The notes below the pieces were generated by a model, which was given only the letters and a program-made list of their open reading frames with translations, searched no databases and was not told where the DNA came from. Made by a program: the position numbers and the translations under genes. A stretch of DNA of 51,570 nt. Source: Bacillus renqingensis. Lineage in GTDB: Bacteria; Bacillota; Bacilli; Bacillales; Cytobacillaceae. The stretch is from assembly GCF_016464375.1 (NCBI RefSeq), contig NZ_JADDIU010000020.1:1-51570 (forward strand), in the 5' to 3' direction. The first letter of the stretch is position 1. Every line of letters starts with the position of its first letter. This document shows, piece after piece, positions 1-11,889 of the stretch.

Positions 1-44
1 ACCCTCAAGCATCTTCATTATAAACTCCCCAGGGGGTGAGTCGG

Positions 45-650
45 TTGACTGAACACTACTATTCTCGAACGCAAAAGGTCGAAAGTGATCCGAAATATTG
101 GGATTACACCTTGCGAAATCATCGTTTTCGCTTTAAAACCGATAACGGCGTTTTTTCAAAAAGAGAAGTAGATTATGGCTCACGTTTACTCATTGAGTCC
201 TTTGTCATGCCTGAAGCGAAAGGACTTGTGCTGGATGTAGGCTGCGGCTACGGTCCGATTGGCCTATCTATTGCAAAAGGCAATCCGGACCGGATGGTTC
301 ACATGGTTGATGTAAATGAGCGAGCCATCGAGTTAGCAAAGGAAAATGCTGCCTTAAACCGAATTGATAATGTTGAGATCTATGAAAGTGATCGGCTGCA
401 GTCTGTCCAAGATACAAATTTTACCGCCATCTTAACAAATCCGCCGATACGAGCAGGAAAAAGAACAGTTCATGATATTTTTGAACAAAGTGCTGCCCAT
501 CTTCTACCGAATGGGGAACTTTGGGTAGTCATTCAAAAGAAACAAGGCGCACCATCTGCTCAAGAAAGATTAAAAGAATTATTTTCTACAGTAGACGTAG
601 TTGAAAAATCAAAAGGCTATTTTATTTTTAGAGCAGTTAAAAATAGTTGA
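45..650 (+). CDS. ybxB: Class I SAM-dependent methyltransferase YbxB (RsmC-like)
   Basis: About 201 residues with an RsmC/MTS-type Rossmann fold. The SAM-binding motif I reads LDVGCGYGPIG at about residues 63-73, and the catalytic-loop NPP motif (NPPIRAGK) lies at about residue 132. The family methylates guanines in 16S rRNA (E. coli RsmC), but the substrate of YbxB is not established. A GTG at 36 is also open, but it lies inside the ribosome binding site AGGGGGTGA; the TTG at 45 has proper spacing and gives MTEHYYSR, as in Bacillus relatives. Its place between rplL (outside the window) and rpoB is the usual Firmicute position. Confidence 0.85.
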   Translation: MTEHYYSRTQKVESDPKYWDYTLRNHRFRFKTDNGVFSKREVDYGSRLLIESFVMPEAKGLVLDVGCGYGPIGLSIAKGNPDRMVHMVDVNERAIELAKENAALNRIDNVEIYESDRLQSVQDTNFTAILTNPPIRAGKRTVHDIFEQSAAHLLPNGELWVVIQKKQGAPSAQERLKELFSTVDVVEKSKGYFIFRAVKNS

Positions 651-789
651 CTTGGATTTGTCACTGTGGTAGCATTATAAAATGCCATCATAATATTTTC
701 CGATTTATTCCTATAAATACTAATTTTTCGGTATAAAATCAGAATAAGAAGGAAATGATGACAAAATAATAGTCAAAATGTGAAAATGT

Positions 790-870
790 GGTTTTTGAGG
801 AAAAAACCCTTTTTCTTTTTGTCTTTTGAAAACGGGCATTTGCTCGTTCATAAAAGACAATATATTTTTT
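790..870 (+). promoter_or_regulatory. Tandem terminator-like hairpins in the rpoB leader
   Basis: Two stem-loops precede rpoB. The first (790-808) pairs GGTTTTT with AAAAACC and is followed by a U-rich run. The second (820-859) pairs TGTCTTTT with AAAAGACA and has an inner stem of AACG/CGTT and GCA/TGC, followed shortly by ATATATTTTTT. Both look like weak intrinsic terminators, so only part of the upstream transcription may reach rpoBC. No convincing sigma-A promoter was found in 651-890. The role is inferred. Confidence 0.45.
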
Positions 871-900
871 AAATAACGCTTGATTTGAGGGGTGAATCAG

Positions 901-3900
901 TTGACAGCTCAACTAGTTCAGTATGGACGACACCGTAGGCGGAGAAGTTACGCACGAATCAGTGAGGTTTTAGAATTACCAAATCTAATCGAAATCCAAA
1001 CCTCTTCATATCAGTGGTTTCTTGATGAGGGATTGCGTGAAATGTTCCGGGATATTTCACCGATTGAGGACTTTACTGGTAACCTATTACTAGAATTTAT
1101 TGATTATAGTCTTGGCGATCCAAAGTACGCTGTTGAAGAATCAAAAGAACGGGACGTTACATATTCAGCACCATTACGTGTGAAAGTACGTCTTGTAAAC
1201 AAAGAAACTGGTGAAGTAAAAGATCAAGATGTATTCATGGGCGATTTTCCACTTATGACAGAGACAGGCACGTTTATCATTAATGGAGCAGTACGTGTCA
1301 TTACCTCCCAGTTAGTGCGTTCACCGAGCGTTTACTTTAGTGGGAAAGTCGATAAGAATGGAAAAAAAGGATTTACAGCAACGGTAATTCCGAACCGCGG
1401 CGCTTGGCTGGAATATGAAACAGATGCTAAGGACGTCGTATATGTCAGAATCGATCGTACTCGGAAAATACCCGTTACGGTTCTTTTGCGTGCATTAGGG
1501 TTCGGCTCTGATCAAGAAATTATCGAGTTAATTGGTGATAATGAATATTTACGCAATACCCTGGAAAAGGACAACACAGAGGGTGTCGATAAAGCTTTAC
1601 TTGAAATTTACGAACGCCTTCGTCCTGGTGAGCCTCCAACCGTTGAAAATGCGAGGAGTTTATTAATTTCACGGTTCTTTGACCCTAAGCGCTATGATCT
1701 TGCCAACGTAGGCCGTTATAAAATAAATAAAAAGCTTCATATTAAAAATCGCTTATTTAATCAACGATTAGCGGAAACGCTGGTCGATCCTGAAACAGGT
1801 GAAATTATTGCTGAAAAGGGCACAATCCTTGATCGGAGAAACCTTGATCGGATTTTACCTGCCCTTGAGAAAAATATAAATTTTAAAAGCTATAATCCTG
1901 TTGGCGGGGTAGTAGAAGACGAAATTATCCTTCAGGGAATTAAAATCTATGCCCCTGGTGATGAAAATGAAAAAGTTATTAATGTATTGGGAAATGCCTA
2001 TGTAGCCGAATCAATCAAGAATATTACTCCTGCAGATATCATCGCATCGATTAGTTATTTCTTTGACTTGCTTCATGGTGTAGGCGATACAGACGATATT
2101 GACCATTTAGGGAACAGACGTCTGCGCTCAGTGGGTGAACTTCTGCAAAATCAATTCCGGATTGGGTTGTCCCGGATGGAGCGCGTTGTCCGTGAGAGAA
2201 TGTCAATTCAAGATACAGCAACGATTACTCCGCAGCAATTAATTAATATTCGACCGGTGATTGCTTCGATTAAAGAGTTTTTCGGAAGCTCACAGTTATC
2301 ACAGTTTATGGATCAAACGAACCCGCTTGCAGAGTTAACCCATAAACGTCGTTTGTCGGCGCTTGGACCAGGTGGATTAACCCGTGAACGTGCAGGAATG
2401 GAGGTTCGTGATGTTCACTACTCCCACTATGGCCGTATGTGTCCAATTGAAACACCGGAGGGTCCAAACATTGGTCTGATTAACTCGTTATCAACCTATG
2501 CGAAGGTCAATCGTTTCGGCTTTATTGAAACACCTTACCGCAGGGTAGACCCTGATACAGGTAAAGTAACAAATCGAATTGATTATCTGACGGCGGATGA
2601 AGAGGATAACTATGTAGTTGCCCAGGCAAACTCCCGTCTCGATGAGGATGGCTCCTTCCTTGATGAGGAAGTGGTGGCTCGTTTCCGCGGTGAAAACACT
2701 ACTGTAAAACGGGAACGGATTGATTATATGGATGTGTCACCGAAACAAGTTGTTTCAGCCGCAACTGCTTGTATCCCGTTCCTTGAAAACGATGACTCTA
2801 ACCGAGCGTTGATGGGGGCAAACATGCAGCGACAAGCTGTACCACTTATGCAGCCTGAAGCTCCGAGAGTTGGGACCGGTATGGAATATGTATCAGGCAA
2901 GGACTCCGGTGCAGCTGTAATTTGTAAGCATGCCGGTATTGTTGAGCATGTAGAAGCTCGTGAAGTTTGGGTTCGCCGCATCAATGAGGTGGATGGTCAA
3001 GAGGTAAAAGGTGACCTTGATAAGTACCGGATGTTGAAATTTGTCCGTTCCAACCAAGGAACATGCTATAATCAGCGTCCAATTGTCAAAGTAGGCGATC
3101 ATGTCACAAAAGGTGAGATTCTTGCTGACGGTCCTTCGATGGAATTAGGGGAATTAGCCCTTGGCCGCAACGTACTTGTTGCCTTTATGACATGGGATGG
3201 TTATAACTACGAAGATGCGATTATCATGAGTGAACGTCTTGTAAAAGACGATGTCTATACCTCCATTCATATTGAAGAATATGAGTCTGAATCACGTGAT
3301 ACAAAGCTTGGACCGGAAGAAATCACACGTGATATTCCAAACGTCGGGGAAGATGCCTTAAGGAACTTGGATGAACGCGGGATTATTCGCATCGGTGCCG
3401 AGGTTAAAGACGGCGATCTTCTTGTTGGGAAAGTAACACCTAAAGGGGTGACAGAGCTTACGGCCGAAGAAAGACTTCTCCACGCCATATTCGGTGAAAA
3501 AGCACGTGAGGTCCGTGATACTTCACTTCGCGTTCCACACGGCGGAGAAGGAATTGTCCACGATGTGAAGGTGTTTAATCGTGAAGATGGTGATGAGCTT
3601 CCTCCGGGTGTAAACCAGCTTGTCCGTGTTTATATCGTTCAAAAACGGAAGATTCATCAGGGCGATAAAATGGCCGGAAGACACGGAAATAAAGGGGTTA
3701 TCTCAAGAATTCTACCTGAAGAGGATATGCCATTTATGCCGGATGGTACACCTGTGGATATCATGTTAAACCCATTAGGGGTGCCATCACGGATGAATAT
3801 CGGACAGGTGCTGGAGCTTCACTTAGGTATGGCTGCAAGACAGCTCGGCATTCATGTGGCAACACCTGTATTTGACGGTGCCCGTGAGGAAGACGTGTGG

Positions 3901-4461
3901 GCAACCATTGAGGAAGCCGGCATGGCTCGCGATGCGAAAACAGTTCTTTACGATGGTCGTACAGGTGAACCATTTGATAACCGGGTCTCCGTTGGTGTCA
4001 TGTATATGATTAAACTTGCTCACATGGTTGATGATAAGCTGCATGCCAGGTCTACTGGACCGTACTCACTTGTTACGCAGCAGCCACTTGGGGGTAAAGC
4101 CCAGTTTGGCGGTCAGCGTTTTGGTGAGATGGAGGTTTGGGCACTTGAGGCCTACGGTGCGGCTTATACCCTTCAAGAGATTCTAACGGTCAAGTCTGAT
4201 GACGTTGTAGGTCGTGTGAAAACATATGAAGCCATTGTGAAAGGTGAAAATGTTCCGGAGCCGGGTGTTCCAGAGTCATTTAAAGTATTAATTAAGGAGC
4301 TTCAAAGTCTTGGTATGGATGTAAAGATTTTGTCCGGCGATGAAGAGGAAATTGAAATGCGCGATATGGAAGATGATGATGACTTACAGCAAGTCGATAC
4401 ACTAAACATCTCTCCTGATGCCCAAAGCATGGAATCCGAAAAGGTTGGGACAAAAGAGTAA
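901..4461 (+). CDS. rpoB: DNA-directed RNA polymerase beta subunit
   Basis: About 1186 residues, the usual Bacillus length and nearly colinear with B. subtilis RpoB. The rifampicin region (SQFMDQTN, then HKRRLSALG, at about residues 467-490) is wild type. In contrast, the conserved protrusion motif INGAERVIVSQ reads [11 protein letters not shown], with Val131 and Thr135. The catalytic-centre segments [12 protein letters not shown] and the C-terminal clamp-binding part are intact. The start is TTG at 901, with AGGGGTGA upstream, giving [11 protein letters not shown]; the GTG at 892 falls in that binding site. rpoC follows after a short spacer. Confidence 0.97.
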   Translation: MTAQLVQYGRHRRRRSYARISEVLELPNLIEIQTSSYQWFLDEGLREMFRDISPIEDFTGNLLLEFIDYSLGDPKYAVEESKERDVTYSAPLRVKVRLVNKETGEVKDQDVFMGDFPLMTETGTFIINGAVRVITSQLVRSPSVYFSGKVDKNGKKGFTATVIPNRGAWLEYETDAKDVVYVRIDRTRKIPVTVLLRALGFGSDQEIIELIGDNEYLRNTLEKDNTEGVDKALLEIYERLRPGEPPTVENARSLLISRFFDPKRYDLANVGRYKINKKLHIKNRLFNQRLAETLVDPETGEIIAEKGTILDRRNLDRILPALEKNINFKSYNPVGGVVEDEIILQGIKIYAPGDENEKVINVLGNAYVAESIKNITPADIIASISYFFDLLHGVGDTDDIDHLGNRRLRSVGELLQNQFRIGLSRMERVVRERMSIQDTATITPQQLINIRPVIASIKEFFGSSQLSQFMDQTNPLAELTHKRRLSALGPGGLTRERAGMEVRDVHYSHYGRMCPIETPEGPNIGLINSLSTYAKVNRFGFIETPYRRVDPDTGKVTNRIDYLTADEEDNYVVAQANSRLDEDGSFLDEEVVARFRGENTTVKRERIDYMDVSPKQVVSAATACIPFLENDDSNRALMGANMQRQAVPLMQPEAPRVGTGMEYVSGKDSGAAVICKHAGIVEHVEAREVWVRRINEVDGQEVKGDLDKYRMLKFVRSNQGTCYNQRPIVKVGDHVTKGEILADGPSMELGELALGRNVLVAFMTWDGYNYEDAIIMSERLVKDDVYTSIHIEEYESESRDTKLGPEEITRDIPNVGEDALRNLDERGIIRIGAEVKDGDLLVGKVTPKGVTELTAEERLLHAIFGEKAREVRDTSLRVPHGGEGIVHDVKVFNREDGDELPPGVNQLVRVYIVQKRKIHQGDKMAGRHGNKGVISRILPEEDMPFMPDGTPVDIMLNPLGVPSRMNIGQVLELHLGMAARQLGIHVATPVFDGAREEDVWATIEEAGMARDAKTVLYDGRTGEPFDNRVSVGVMYMIKLAHMVDDKLHARSTGPYSLVTQQPLGGKAQFGGQRFGEMEVWALEAYGAAYTLQEILTVKSDDVVGRVKTYEAIVKGENVPEPGVPESFKVLIKELQSLGMDVKILSGDEEEIEMRDMEDDDDLQQVDTLNISPDAQSMESEKVGTKE

Positions 4462-4470
4462 GGAATGGAG

Positions 4471-4498
4471 GCCTAAAAGCGGCGTGTCCGCTTTTGGC
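4471..4498 (+). other. rpoB-rpoC intercistronic hairpin
   Basis: AAAAGCGG (4475-4482) pairs with CCGCTTTT (4488-4495), with an outer GCC/GGC clamp across a bulged T. No U-run follows, so it is unlikely to be a strong terminator. It may be an RNA-processing or stability element. Confidence 0.4.
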
Positions 4499-4608
4499 TC
4501 TCCTTTCAAATAGATGAAGCTTTTTCAAACTGGAAATGAGGCTGGATGTCAGAAAAGAAGAATTCGGTAATACAGCTGGATCTTCAATATAAAGGGAGGA
4601 TATGCCCT

Positions 4609-7600
4609 ATGCTTGACGTTAATAACTTTGAATATATGAAAATTGGCCTTGCTTCACCGGATAAAATCCGTTCATGGTCCTTTGGTGAGGTCAAGAAGCC
4701 AGAAACAATTAACTATCGTACATTAAAGCCGGAGAAAGATGGATTGTTTTGTGAAAGAATTTTCGGTCCAACAAAGGATTGGGAATGTCACTGCGGTAAA
4801 TACAAGCGTGTACGTTATAAAGGTGTTGTTTGTGACCGATGCGGTGTTGAAGTAACACGGGCAAAAGTACGCCGTGAACGAATGGGGCATATTGAACTAG
4901 CTGCTCCTGTTTCCCATATTTGGTATTTTAAAGGAATCCCAAGCCGAATGGGACTTGTTTTAGATATGTCTCCAAGGGCATTAGAAGAAGTGATCTACTT
5001 TGCTTCCTATGTCGTAACGGAAGCCGGTGACACTGCCCTTGAAAAGAAGCAGTTATTATCAGAGAAGGAATACCGCACCTATCGTGAGAAGTACGGCAAT
5101 AAGTTCCAAGCTTCCATGGGTGCCGAGGCGATCAAGCGTCTTCTTTCAGATATTGATTTAGACAAAGAAGCTAATATCTTAAAAGAGGAATTGAAGACGG
5201 CTCAAGGACAGCGTCGTACACGTGCGATTAAACGTCTGGAAGTACTGGAAGCATTCCGGAATTCAGGAAACGAACCTTCATGGATGGTACTTGATGTCCT
5301 GCCGGTTATACCGCCGGAACTTCGTCCAATGGTACAGTTGGATGGGGGGAGATTTGCAACATCTGACTTAAATGATCTTTACCGTCGTGTTATCAACCGT
5401 AACAACCGGTTAAAGCGTTTATTAGACCTTGGTGCACCAAGTATTATTGTTCAAAATGAAAAGCGGATGCTGCAAGAAGCTGTTGACGCCTTAATTGATA
5501 ACGGCCGCCGTGGCCGTCCGGTTACAGGTCCCGGTAATCGTCCATTAAAATCCCTTTCCCATATGTTAAAAGGAAAACAAGGACGCTTCCGTCAAAACCT
5601 GCTTGGGAAACGGGTTGATTATTCAGGCCGTTCCGTAATCGTCGTCGGTCCTTACTTAAAAATGTACCAATGCGGCCTTCCAAAGGAAATGGCGCTTGAA
5701 TTATTTAAGCCATTTGTCATGAAGGAACTGGTAGAAAAAGGGTTAGCGCATAATATCAAATCAGCTAAGCGGAAAATTGAAAGGGTATCTCCTGATGTTT
5801 GGGATGTGCTCGAAGATGTGATTAAAGAGCATCCGGTTCTGTTAAACCGTGCCCCTACATTGCATCGATTAGGGATTCAAGCATTTGAACCAACACTTGT
5901 AGAAGGCCGGGCGATTCGCCTTCATCCGCTCGTTTGTACAGCCTACAATGCAGACTTCGATGGCGACCAAATGGCTGTCCATGTACCGCTGTCAGCTGAA
6001 GCGCAGGCAGAAGCACGACTATTAATGCTTGCAGCACAGAACATCCTCAATCCTAAAGATGGGAAACCGGTTGTTACTCCGTCTCAGGATATGGTATTAG
6101 GTAACTATTACTTAACTTTGGAAAGAGAAGGTGCTATCGGCGAGGGTATGATCTTTAAAGACACGGATGAAGCCGTTCTTGCCTATCAAAATGGCTTTGT
6201 TCACTTCCATACTCGCGTCGCTGTCCATGCCGGCTCATTGAACAATGAAACATTTACAGAAGAACAAAATAATAAGCTGCTCATTACAACGGTGGGAAAA
6301 CTTATTTTTAATGAAATTCTTCCTAAATCCTTCCCTTATATCAATGAACCAACGAAAAGTAATTTGGAGGTAAAAACTCCTGAAAAGTACTTCGTTGAAA
6401 AAGGTGAAGATATTAAAGCGAAGATTAAGAATATGCCATTGGTCGATCCGTTTAAGAAGAAAATTCTTGGAAATATCATTGCAGAGGTATTCAAGCGATT
6501 CAAGATTACGGAAACATCCAAAATGCTTGACCGCATGAAGGACTTAGGATTTAAATATTCCACGAAGGCCGGTATTACAGTAGGGGTAGCTGATATCGTG
6601 GTATTAGGCGAGAAGGAGCAGATCCTCCATGATGCACAGGCCAAGGTAGATAACGTAACAAAACAATTTAGACGTGGTCTTATTACAGAAGACGAGCGGT
6701 ATGACCGTGTTATCTCCATTTGGAGCCAGGCGAAGGATACAATCCAAGGGAAGCTAATGAAGTCCTTGAATAAGACGAACCCAATCTTCATGATGAGTGA
6801 TTCTGGTGCCCGTGGTAATGCCTCTAACTTCACACAGTTAGCAGGAATGCGCGGTTTAATGGCTAACCCGGCTGGACGTATTATTGAGTTGCCAATCAAG
6901 TCAAGCTTCCGTGAAGGGTTAACAGTATTAGAATACTTTATCTCTACGCATGGTGCGCGTAAAGGTCTTGCCGATACCGCACTGAAAACGGCTGACTCTG
7001 GTTACTTGACTCGACGTCTTGTCGATGTTGCTCAAGATGTTATTGTCCGTGAAGACGATTGTGGAACCGACCGCGGCTTCTCCATTCGCGCTCTGAAGGA
7101 TGGAACAGAAATTATCGAATCCTTGGAAGAACGGTTAATTGGACGTTATGCCCGTAATACCATCAAACATCCTGAGACAAAAGAAGTGCTGGTCCGTGAA
7201 AATGAACTCATTACCGAGGACATTGCTGAGGCGATTACAGCTGCAGGTATTGAAGAGGTAAAAATTCGCTCGGCCTTTACATGTAATACCCGCCATGGTG
7301 TATGTAAAAAATGTTATGGCCGGAACCTGGCAACTGGCGAGCAAGTTGAAGTTGGCGAAGCAGTTGGGATTATTGCCGCTCAATCCATCGGCGAACCAGG
7401 TACACAATTAACAATGCGTACATTCCACACCGGTGGTGTTGCTGGAGACGATATTACTCAAGGTTTACCGCGTATCCAGGAAATTTTTGAGGCGCGGAAT
7501 CCGAAAGGTCAAGCAGTCATTTCTGAAATTGGCGGTGAAGTTGTCGGAATTAACGAAGGCCGCGACCGCCAACATGAAATCGTGGTGCAGGGTGAAGTGG

Positions 7601-8208
7601 AATCCCGCACCTACAATGCCCCATACACAGCTCGTTTGAAGGTAGCTGTAGGCGACCATATTGAACCTGGCCAGGAATTAACGGAAGGATCGATTGACCC
7701 GAAAGAGTTAATCAAGGTTAAAGATGTGATTTCCGTTCAAGAATACCTGCTCCGTGAGGTACAAAAGGTATACCGGATGCAAGGGGTAGAAATTGGAGAT
7801 AAGCACGTCGAAGTAATGGTGCGGCAAATGCTCCGTAAAATCCGCGTCAGCGATGCTGGAGACACAGATGTTCTGCCGGGTACTCTCTTAGACATTCATC
7901 AGTTTACAGACGCCAACGAAAAGGCGCTGTTAGAGGGTAAATTGCCAGCAACAGGACGTCCTGTGCTGCTCGGGATTACAAAGGCTTCGCTTGAAACAGA
8001 TTCATTCTTATCCGCAGCATCGTTCCAGGAAACAACGAGAGTCCTTACAGATGCAGCTATCAAGGGTAAGCGTGATGAACTGCTTGGCTTGAAGGAAAAT
8101 GTTATCATCGGAAAACTGGTACCAGCCGGTACAGGAATGCAGCGCTACCGCAAGGCTGAACCGGTACTACGCGATACAACGTCTGAAGAGCCGGTTACCA
8201 TTGACTAA
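4609..8208 (+). CDS. rpoC: DNA-directed RNA polymerase beta' subunit
   Basis: 1199 residues, exactly the B. subtilis length. The N-terminal zinc site is Cys60, Cys62, Cys75 and Cys78. The catalytic Mg motif NADFDGDQ is at 447-454, with Asp449, Asp451 and Asp453. The second zinc site uses Cys818, Cys892, Cys899 and Cys902. An in-frame ATG 63 bases upstream at 4546 is open, but GGGAGG at 4594-4599 and the family start [10 protein letters not shown] select the ATG at 4609. It forms the clamp and active centre of RNA polymerase together with RpoB. Confidence 0.97.
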   Translation: MLDVNNFEYMKIGLASPDKIRSWSFGEVKKPETINYRTLKPEKDGLFCERIFGPTKDWECHCGKYKRVRYKGVVCDRCGVEVTRAKVRRERMGHIELAAPVSHIWYFKGIPSRMGLVLDMSPRALEEVIYFASYVVTEAGDTALEKKQLLSEKEYRTYREKYGNKFQASMGAEAIKRLLSDIDLDKEANILKEELKTAQGQRRTRAIKRLEVLEAFRNSGNEPSWMVLDVLPVIPPELRPMVQLDGGRFATSDLNDLYRRVINRNNRLKRLLDLGAPSIIVQNEKRMLQEAVDALIDNGRRGRPVTGPGNRPLKSLSHMLKGKQGRFRQNLLGKRVDYSGRSVIVVGPYLKMYQCGLPKEMALELFKPFVMKELVEKGLAHNIKSAKRKIERVSPDVWDVLEDVIKEHPVLLNRAPTLHRLGIQAFEPTLVEGRAIRLHPLVCTAYNADFDGDQMAVHVPLSAEAQAEARLLMLAAQNILNPKDGKPVVTPSQDMVLGNYYLTLEREGAIGEGMIFKDTDEAVLAYQNGFVHFHTRVAVHAGSLNNETFTEEQNNKLLITTVGKLIFNEILPKSFPYINEPTKSNLEVKTPEKYFVEKGEDIKAKIKNMPLVDPFKKKILGNIIAEVFKRFKITETSKMLDRMKDLGFKYSTKAGITVGVADIVVLGEKEQILHDAQAKVDNVTKQFRRGLITEDERYDRVISIWSQAKDTIQGKLMKSLNKTNPIFMMSDSGARGNASNFTQLAGMRGLMANPAGRIIELPIKSSFREGLTVLEYFISTHGARKGLADTALKTADSGYLTRRLVDVAQDVIVREDDCGTDRGFSIRALKDGTEIIESLEERLIGRYARNTIKHPETKEVLVRENELITEDIAEAITAAGIEEVKIRSAFTCNTRHGVCKKCYGRNLATGEQVEVGEAVGIIAAQSIGEPGTQLTMRTFHTGGVAGDDITQGLPRIQEIFEARNPKGQAVISEIGGEVVGINEGRDRQHEIVVQGEVESRTYNAPYTARLKVAVGDHIEPGQELTEGSIDPKELIKVKDVISVQEYLLREVQKVYRMQGVEIGDKHVEVMVRQMLRKIRVSDAGDTDVLPGTLLDIHQFTDANEKALLEGKLPATGRPVLLGITKASLETDSFLSAASFQETTRVLTDAAIKGKRDELLGLKENVIIGKLVPAGTGMQRYRKAEPVLRDTTSEEPVTID

Positions 8209-8217
8209 ATTTTATTC

Positions 8218-8246
8218 GCGGTACCCGTCATAATGACGGGTACCGC
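8218..8246 (+). other. Perfect 13-bp stem-loop after rpoC, without a U-run
   Basis: Positions 8218-8230 pair completely with 8234-8246 around a TAA loop. The 3' side continues CTTAAAATAAAA rather than with a U-tract, so it is either a poor intrinsic terminator or an mRNA 3'-end stabiliser. It separates rpoC from the str operon promoter 25 bases downstream. Confidence 0.5.
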
Positions 8247-8270
8247 CTTAAAATAAAATGAAAACATTTG

Positions 8271-8299
8271 TTGACATCTATTTATGAAGATGGTAATAT
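8271..8299 (+). promoter_or_regulatory. Sigma-A promoter of the str operon
   Basis: The -35 box is TTGACA (8271-8276), followed by a 17-bp spacer and a -10 box TAATAT (8294-8299). Transcription would start near 8306, about 40 bases before ybxF. This is the best match to the sigma-A consensus in the core region. Confidence 0.85.
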
Positions 8300-8344
8300 A
8301 TCAAAGGTGCTCCTATATGCCCGATACTTTGGAGGATAGAAAAC

Positions 8345-8593
8345 ATGTCTTATGAAAAAGTATTGCAAGCTGGTAAGTTTATTATAGGAACAAAACAAAC
8401 AGTAAAGGCACTCCAGGAAGGATTAGTTCTTGAGCTGATTGTTGCCAGCGATGCTGATCCGAAGATAACAGCTCCGGCAATTAACGAAGCGAAAGAACGG
8501 GATATTCCGGTCCATTATGTTGACTCAATGAAGAAATTAGGGAAAGCATGCAGAATAGAAGTCGGTGCGGCAACTGTTGCTATTATCCGTTAA
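8345..8593 (+). CDS. ybxF: Ribosomal L7Ae-like K-turn-binding protein YbxF
   Basis: 82 residues covering the whole L7Ae/L30e/S12e fold (YbxF, also called RplGB). The family binds kink-turn RNA, and B. subtilis YbxF associates with ribosomes. The ATG is preceded by GGAGG. It is the first gene of the str operon in Bacilli and reads straight from the promoter at 8271. The spacer to rpsL contains two competing hairpins. Confidence 0.92.
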   Translation: MSYEKVLQAGKFIIGTKQTVKALQEGLVLELIVASDADPKITAPAINEAKERDIPVHYVDSMKKLGKACRIEVGAATVAIIR

Positions 8594-8598
8594 AGACT

Positions 8599-8639
8599 GT
8601 TTTTGTAGATTGAGTAATCTGCAAAAACTTTGTTTTTGC
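8599..8639 (+). promoter_or_regulatory. Two mutually exclusive hairpins in the ybxF-rpsL spacer
   Basis: Hairpin A pairs GTTTTTG (8599-8605) with CAAAAAC (8622-8628) and AGATT (8607-8611) with AATCT (8616-8620). Hairpin B pairs GCAAAAAC (8621-8628) with GTTTTTGC (8632-8639) around a TTT loop. Both use the same CAAAAAC, so only one can form at a time. The arrangement resembles an RNA switch; no ligand can be assigned. Confidence 0.45.
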
Positions 8640-8681
8640 AAGAAAATGAACCACCTGGATGTGTGGGCTTAACAATTATGA

Positions 8682-9119
<438 letters not shown>

Positions 9120-9128
9120 TCAATCTAA

Positions 9129-9629
<501 letters not shown>

Positions 9630-9676
9630 TTTAACCTTCAAAAAATACTTTCATACTAGGAAGGAGAAAGACTTAG

Positions 9677-11758
9677 ATGGCAAGAGAGTTCTCCTTAGAA
9701 AAGACTCGTAATATTGGCATCATGGCTCACATCGACGCCGGTAAGACTACGACCACTGAGCGTATCCTGTATTACACTGGTAAGATTCATAAAATCGGTG
9801 AAACACACGAGGGCGCGTCTCAAATGGACTGGATGGAGCAGGAACAAGAGCGCGGAATCACCATTACATCTGCTGCAACAACAGCGCAATGGAAGAATCA
9901 CCGCGTTAATATTATTGACACTCCAGGACACGTGGACTTTACCGTTGAAGTTGAACGTTCATTAAGGGTACTAGATGGTGCAGTAGCCGTTCTTGATGCA
10001 CAATCAGGTGTTGAGCCGCAAACAGAAACCGTTTGGCGCCAGGCTACAACTTACGGTGTGCCCCGCATAGTGTTCGTCAATAAGATGGACAAAATTGGAG
10101 CAGACTTCTTATATTCTGTAAAAACATTACATGAACGTTTGCAAGCAAATGCCCATCCCATTCAACTTCCAATCGGTGCTGAGGATCAATTCAAGGGAAT
10201 TATTGACCTTGTAGAAATGAAAGCCAGAATCTATGGCAACGACATTGGAACTGATGTAGAAGAAGTTGAAATTCCAGAGGAATACAAGGCACAGGCGGAA
10301 GAATACCGCGAGAAGCTGGTAGAAGCAGTTGCAGAATTAGATGAAGAATTAATGGAAAAATACCTTGGTGGTGAAGAAATCACCATCGATGAGCTAAAAG
10401 CAGCCATACGTAAAGGTACTGTTAATGTTGAATTCTATCCGGTAGTCTGCGGTTCAGCATTTAAAAACAAAGGCGTTCAGCCGATGCTTGATGCTGTTAT
10501 TGATTATCTTCCTTCTCCATTAGATGTACCCGCTATTAAGGGTCATGTACCTGATGCAGAAGAAGAAATCGTTGAGCGTCATCCAAGCGATGATGAACCA
10601 TTTTCAGCACTTGCCTTCAAGGTTATGACAGATCCATATGTTGGGAAACTAACATTCTTCCGGGTTTACTCCGGTACTTTAGAGTCTGGATCCTATGTCC
10701 AAAACTCAACAAAAGGCAAGCGTGAACGGATCGGGCGGATTTTGCAAATGCACGCCAATCACCGTCAGGAAATCTCTAAGGTTTATGCCGGTGACATCGC
10801 TGCTGCAGTAGGTTTAAAAGAAACAACAACGGGGGATACACTTTCTGATGACAAAAATCTTGTTATCTTAGAATCGATGAAATTCCCTGAGCCAGTTATT
10901 GAATTGTCTGTAGAACCAAAATCAAAAGCAGACCAAGACAAGATGACAACTGCGCTGCAAAAGCTTCAAGAGGAAGATCCAACATTCCGTGCACATACAA
11001 ATCCAGAAACTGGACAAACCATCATCGCTGGAATGGGTGAGCTGCACCTTGATATCATCGTTGATCGAATGAAGCGTGAATTCAAAGTGGAAGCAAATGT
11101 TGGTGCTCCGCAGGTTGCTTACCGTGAAACCTTCCGTGCATCAGCGCAGGTTGAAGGTAAGTTTGCCCGTCAATCTGGCGGTCGTGGACAATATGGTCAT
11201 GTCTGGATTGAGTTTTCTCCAAACGAAGAAGGAAAAGGCTTTGAATTCGAAAATGCCATTGTCGGCGGTGTGGTTCCTCGTGAATACATTCCTGCCGTTG
11301 AGGCCGGTCTGAAGGATGCCTTAGAACGAGGCGTACTTGCCGGTTATCCAATGGTAGATATCAAAGCTAAACTATTTGATGGTTCCTACCATGATGTTGA
11401 CTCTTCGGAAATGGCCTTTAAGATTGCTGCCTCGTTAGCACTTAGAAATGCCGCTTCAAAATGTCAACCGGTTATTCTTGAACCAGTCATGAGAGTGGAA
11501 GTTGTGATCCCAGATGAATATCTTGGAGATATTATGGGGCAAATCACAGCACGCCGCGGCCGAGTTGAAGGTATGGAGGCCCGCGGGAACGCTCAGGTAG
11601 TCCGGGCAATGGTTCCACTTTCAGAAATGTTTGGTTATGCAACGGCACTTCGTTCAAGTACACAAGGTCGCGGCGTGTTCACGATGCATTTTGATCACTA
11701 CGAAGAGGTGCCAAAATCAATCTCTGAAGAAATTATCAAAAAAAATAAAGGTGAATAA
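9677..11758 (+). CDS. fusA: Translation elongation factor G
   Basis: 693 residues, full length. The G1 motif AHIDAGKTT lies at residues 17-25, followed by G3 DTPGH and G4 NKMD. Domains II to V follow, with the domain IV segment [11 protein letters not shown] intact. EF-G drives translocation with GTP. The start has AAGGAG upstream. Its stop codon lies inside a weak stem-loop that continues into the tuf leader. Confidence 0.97.
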   Translation: MAREFSLEKTRNIGIMAHIDAGKTTTTERILYYTGKIHKIGETHEGASQMDWMEQEQERGITITSAATTAQWKNHRVNIIDTPGHVDFTVEVERSLRVLDGAVAVLDAQSGVEPQTETVWRQATTYGVPRIVFVNKMDKIGADFLYSVKTLHERLQANAHPIQLPIGAEDQFKGIIDLVEMKARIYGNDIGTDVEEVEIPEEYKAQAEEYREKLVEAVAELDEELMEKYLGGEEITIDELKAAIRKGTVNVEFYPVVCGSAFKNKGVQPMLDAVIDYLPSPLDVPAIKGHVPDAEEEIVERHPSDDEPFSALAFKVMTDPYVGKLTFFRVYSGTLESGSYVQNSTKGKRERIGRILQMHANHRQEISKVYAGDIAAAVGLKETTTGDTLSDDKNLVILESMKFPEPVIELSVEPKSKADQDKMTTALQKLQEEDPTFRAHTNPETGQTIIAGMGELHLDIIVDRMKREFKVEANVGAPQVAYRETFRASAQVEGKFARQSGGRGQYGHVWIEFSPNEEGKGFEFENAIVGGVVPREYIPAVEAGLKDALERGVLAGYPMVDIKAKLFDGSYHDVDSSEMAFKIAASLALRNAASKCQPVILEPVMRVEVVIPDEYLGDIMGQITARRGRVEGMEARGNAQVVRAMVPLSEMFGYATALRSSTQGRGVFTMHFDHYEEVPKSISEEIIKKNKGE

Positions 11759-11843
11759 TTGATTTTCACCTTTCTTTAAAGTATAACTACTTATGTAAGA
11801 AAGGAAACTGTTATTATTTGGCACCGCCAACTAGGCAGTTTCC
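11747..11843 (+). promoter_or_regulatory. Structured fusA-tuf leader
   Basis: A first hairpin pairs AAAGGTGAA (11747-11755) with TTCACCTTT (11765-11773) and spans the fusA stop. A second pairs GGAAACTG (11803-11810) with CAGTTTCC (11836-11843) and encloses a small stem, TTGGC (11818-11822) with GCCAA (11826-11830). This could separate tuf expression from fusA by attenuation or RNA processing. No clear promoter was identified here. Confidence 0.45.
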
Positions 11844-11889
11844 GCTTAAAAATATACTTAATTTTACAATCCAAAGGAGGATTTTCCAA

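Noticed and set aside
6336..6899. 187-codon open frame on the minus strand inside rpoC
   Set aside because: It lies wholly opposite a highly conserved region, has no recognisable domain or ribosome binding site, and follows from the codon pattern of rpoC.
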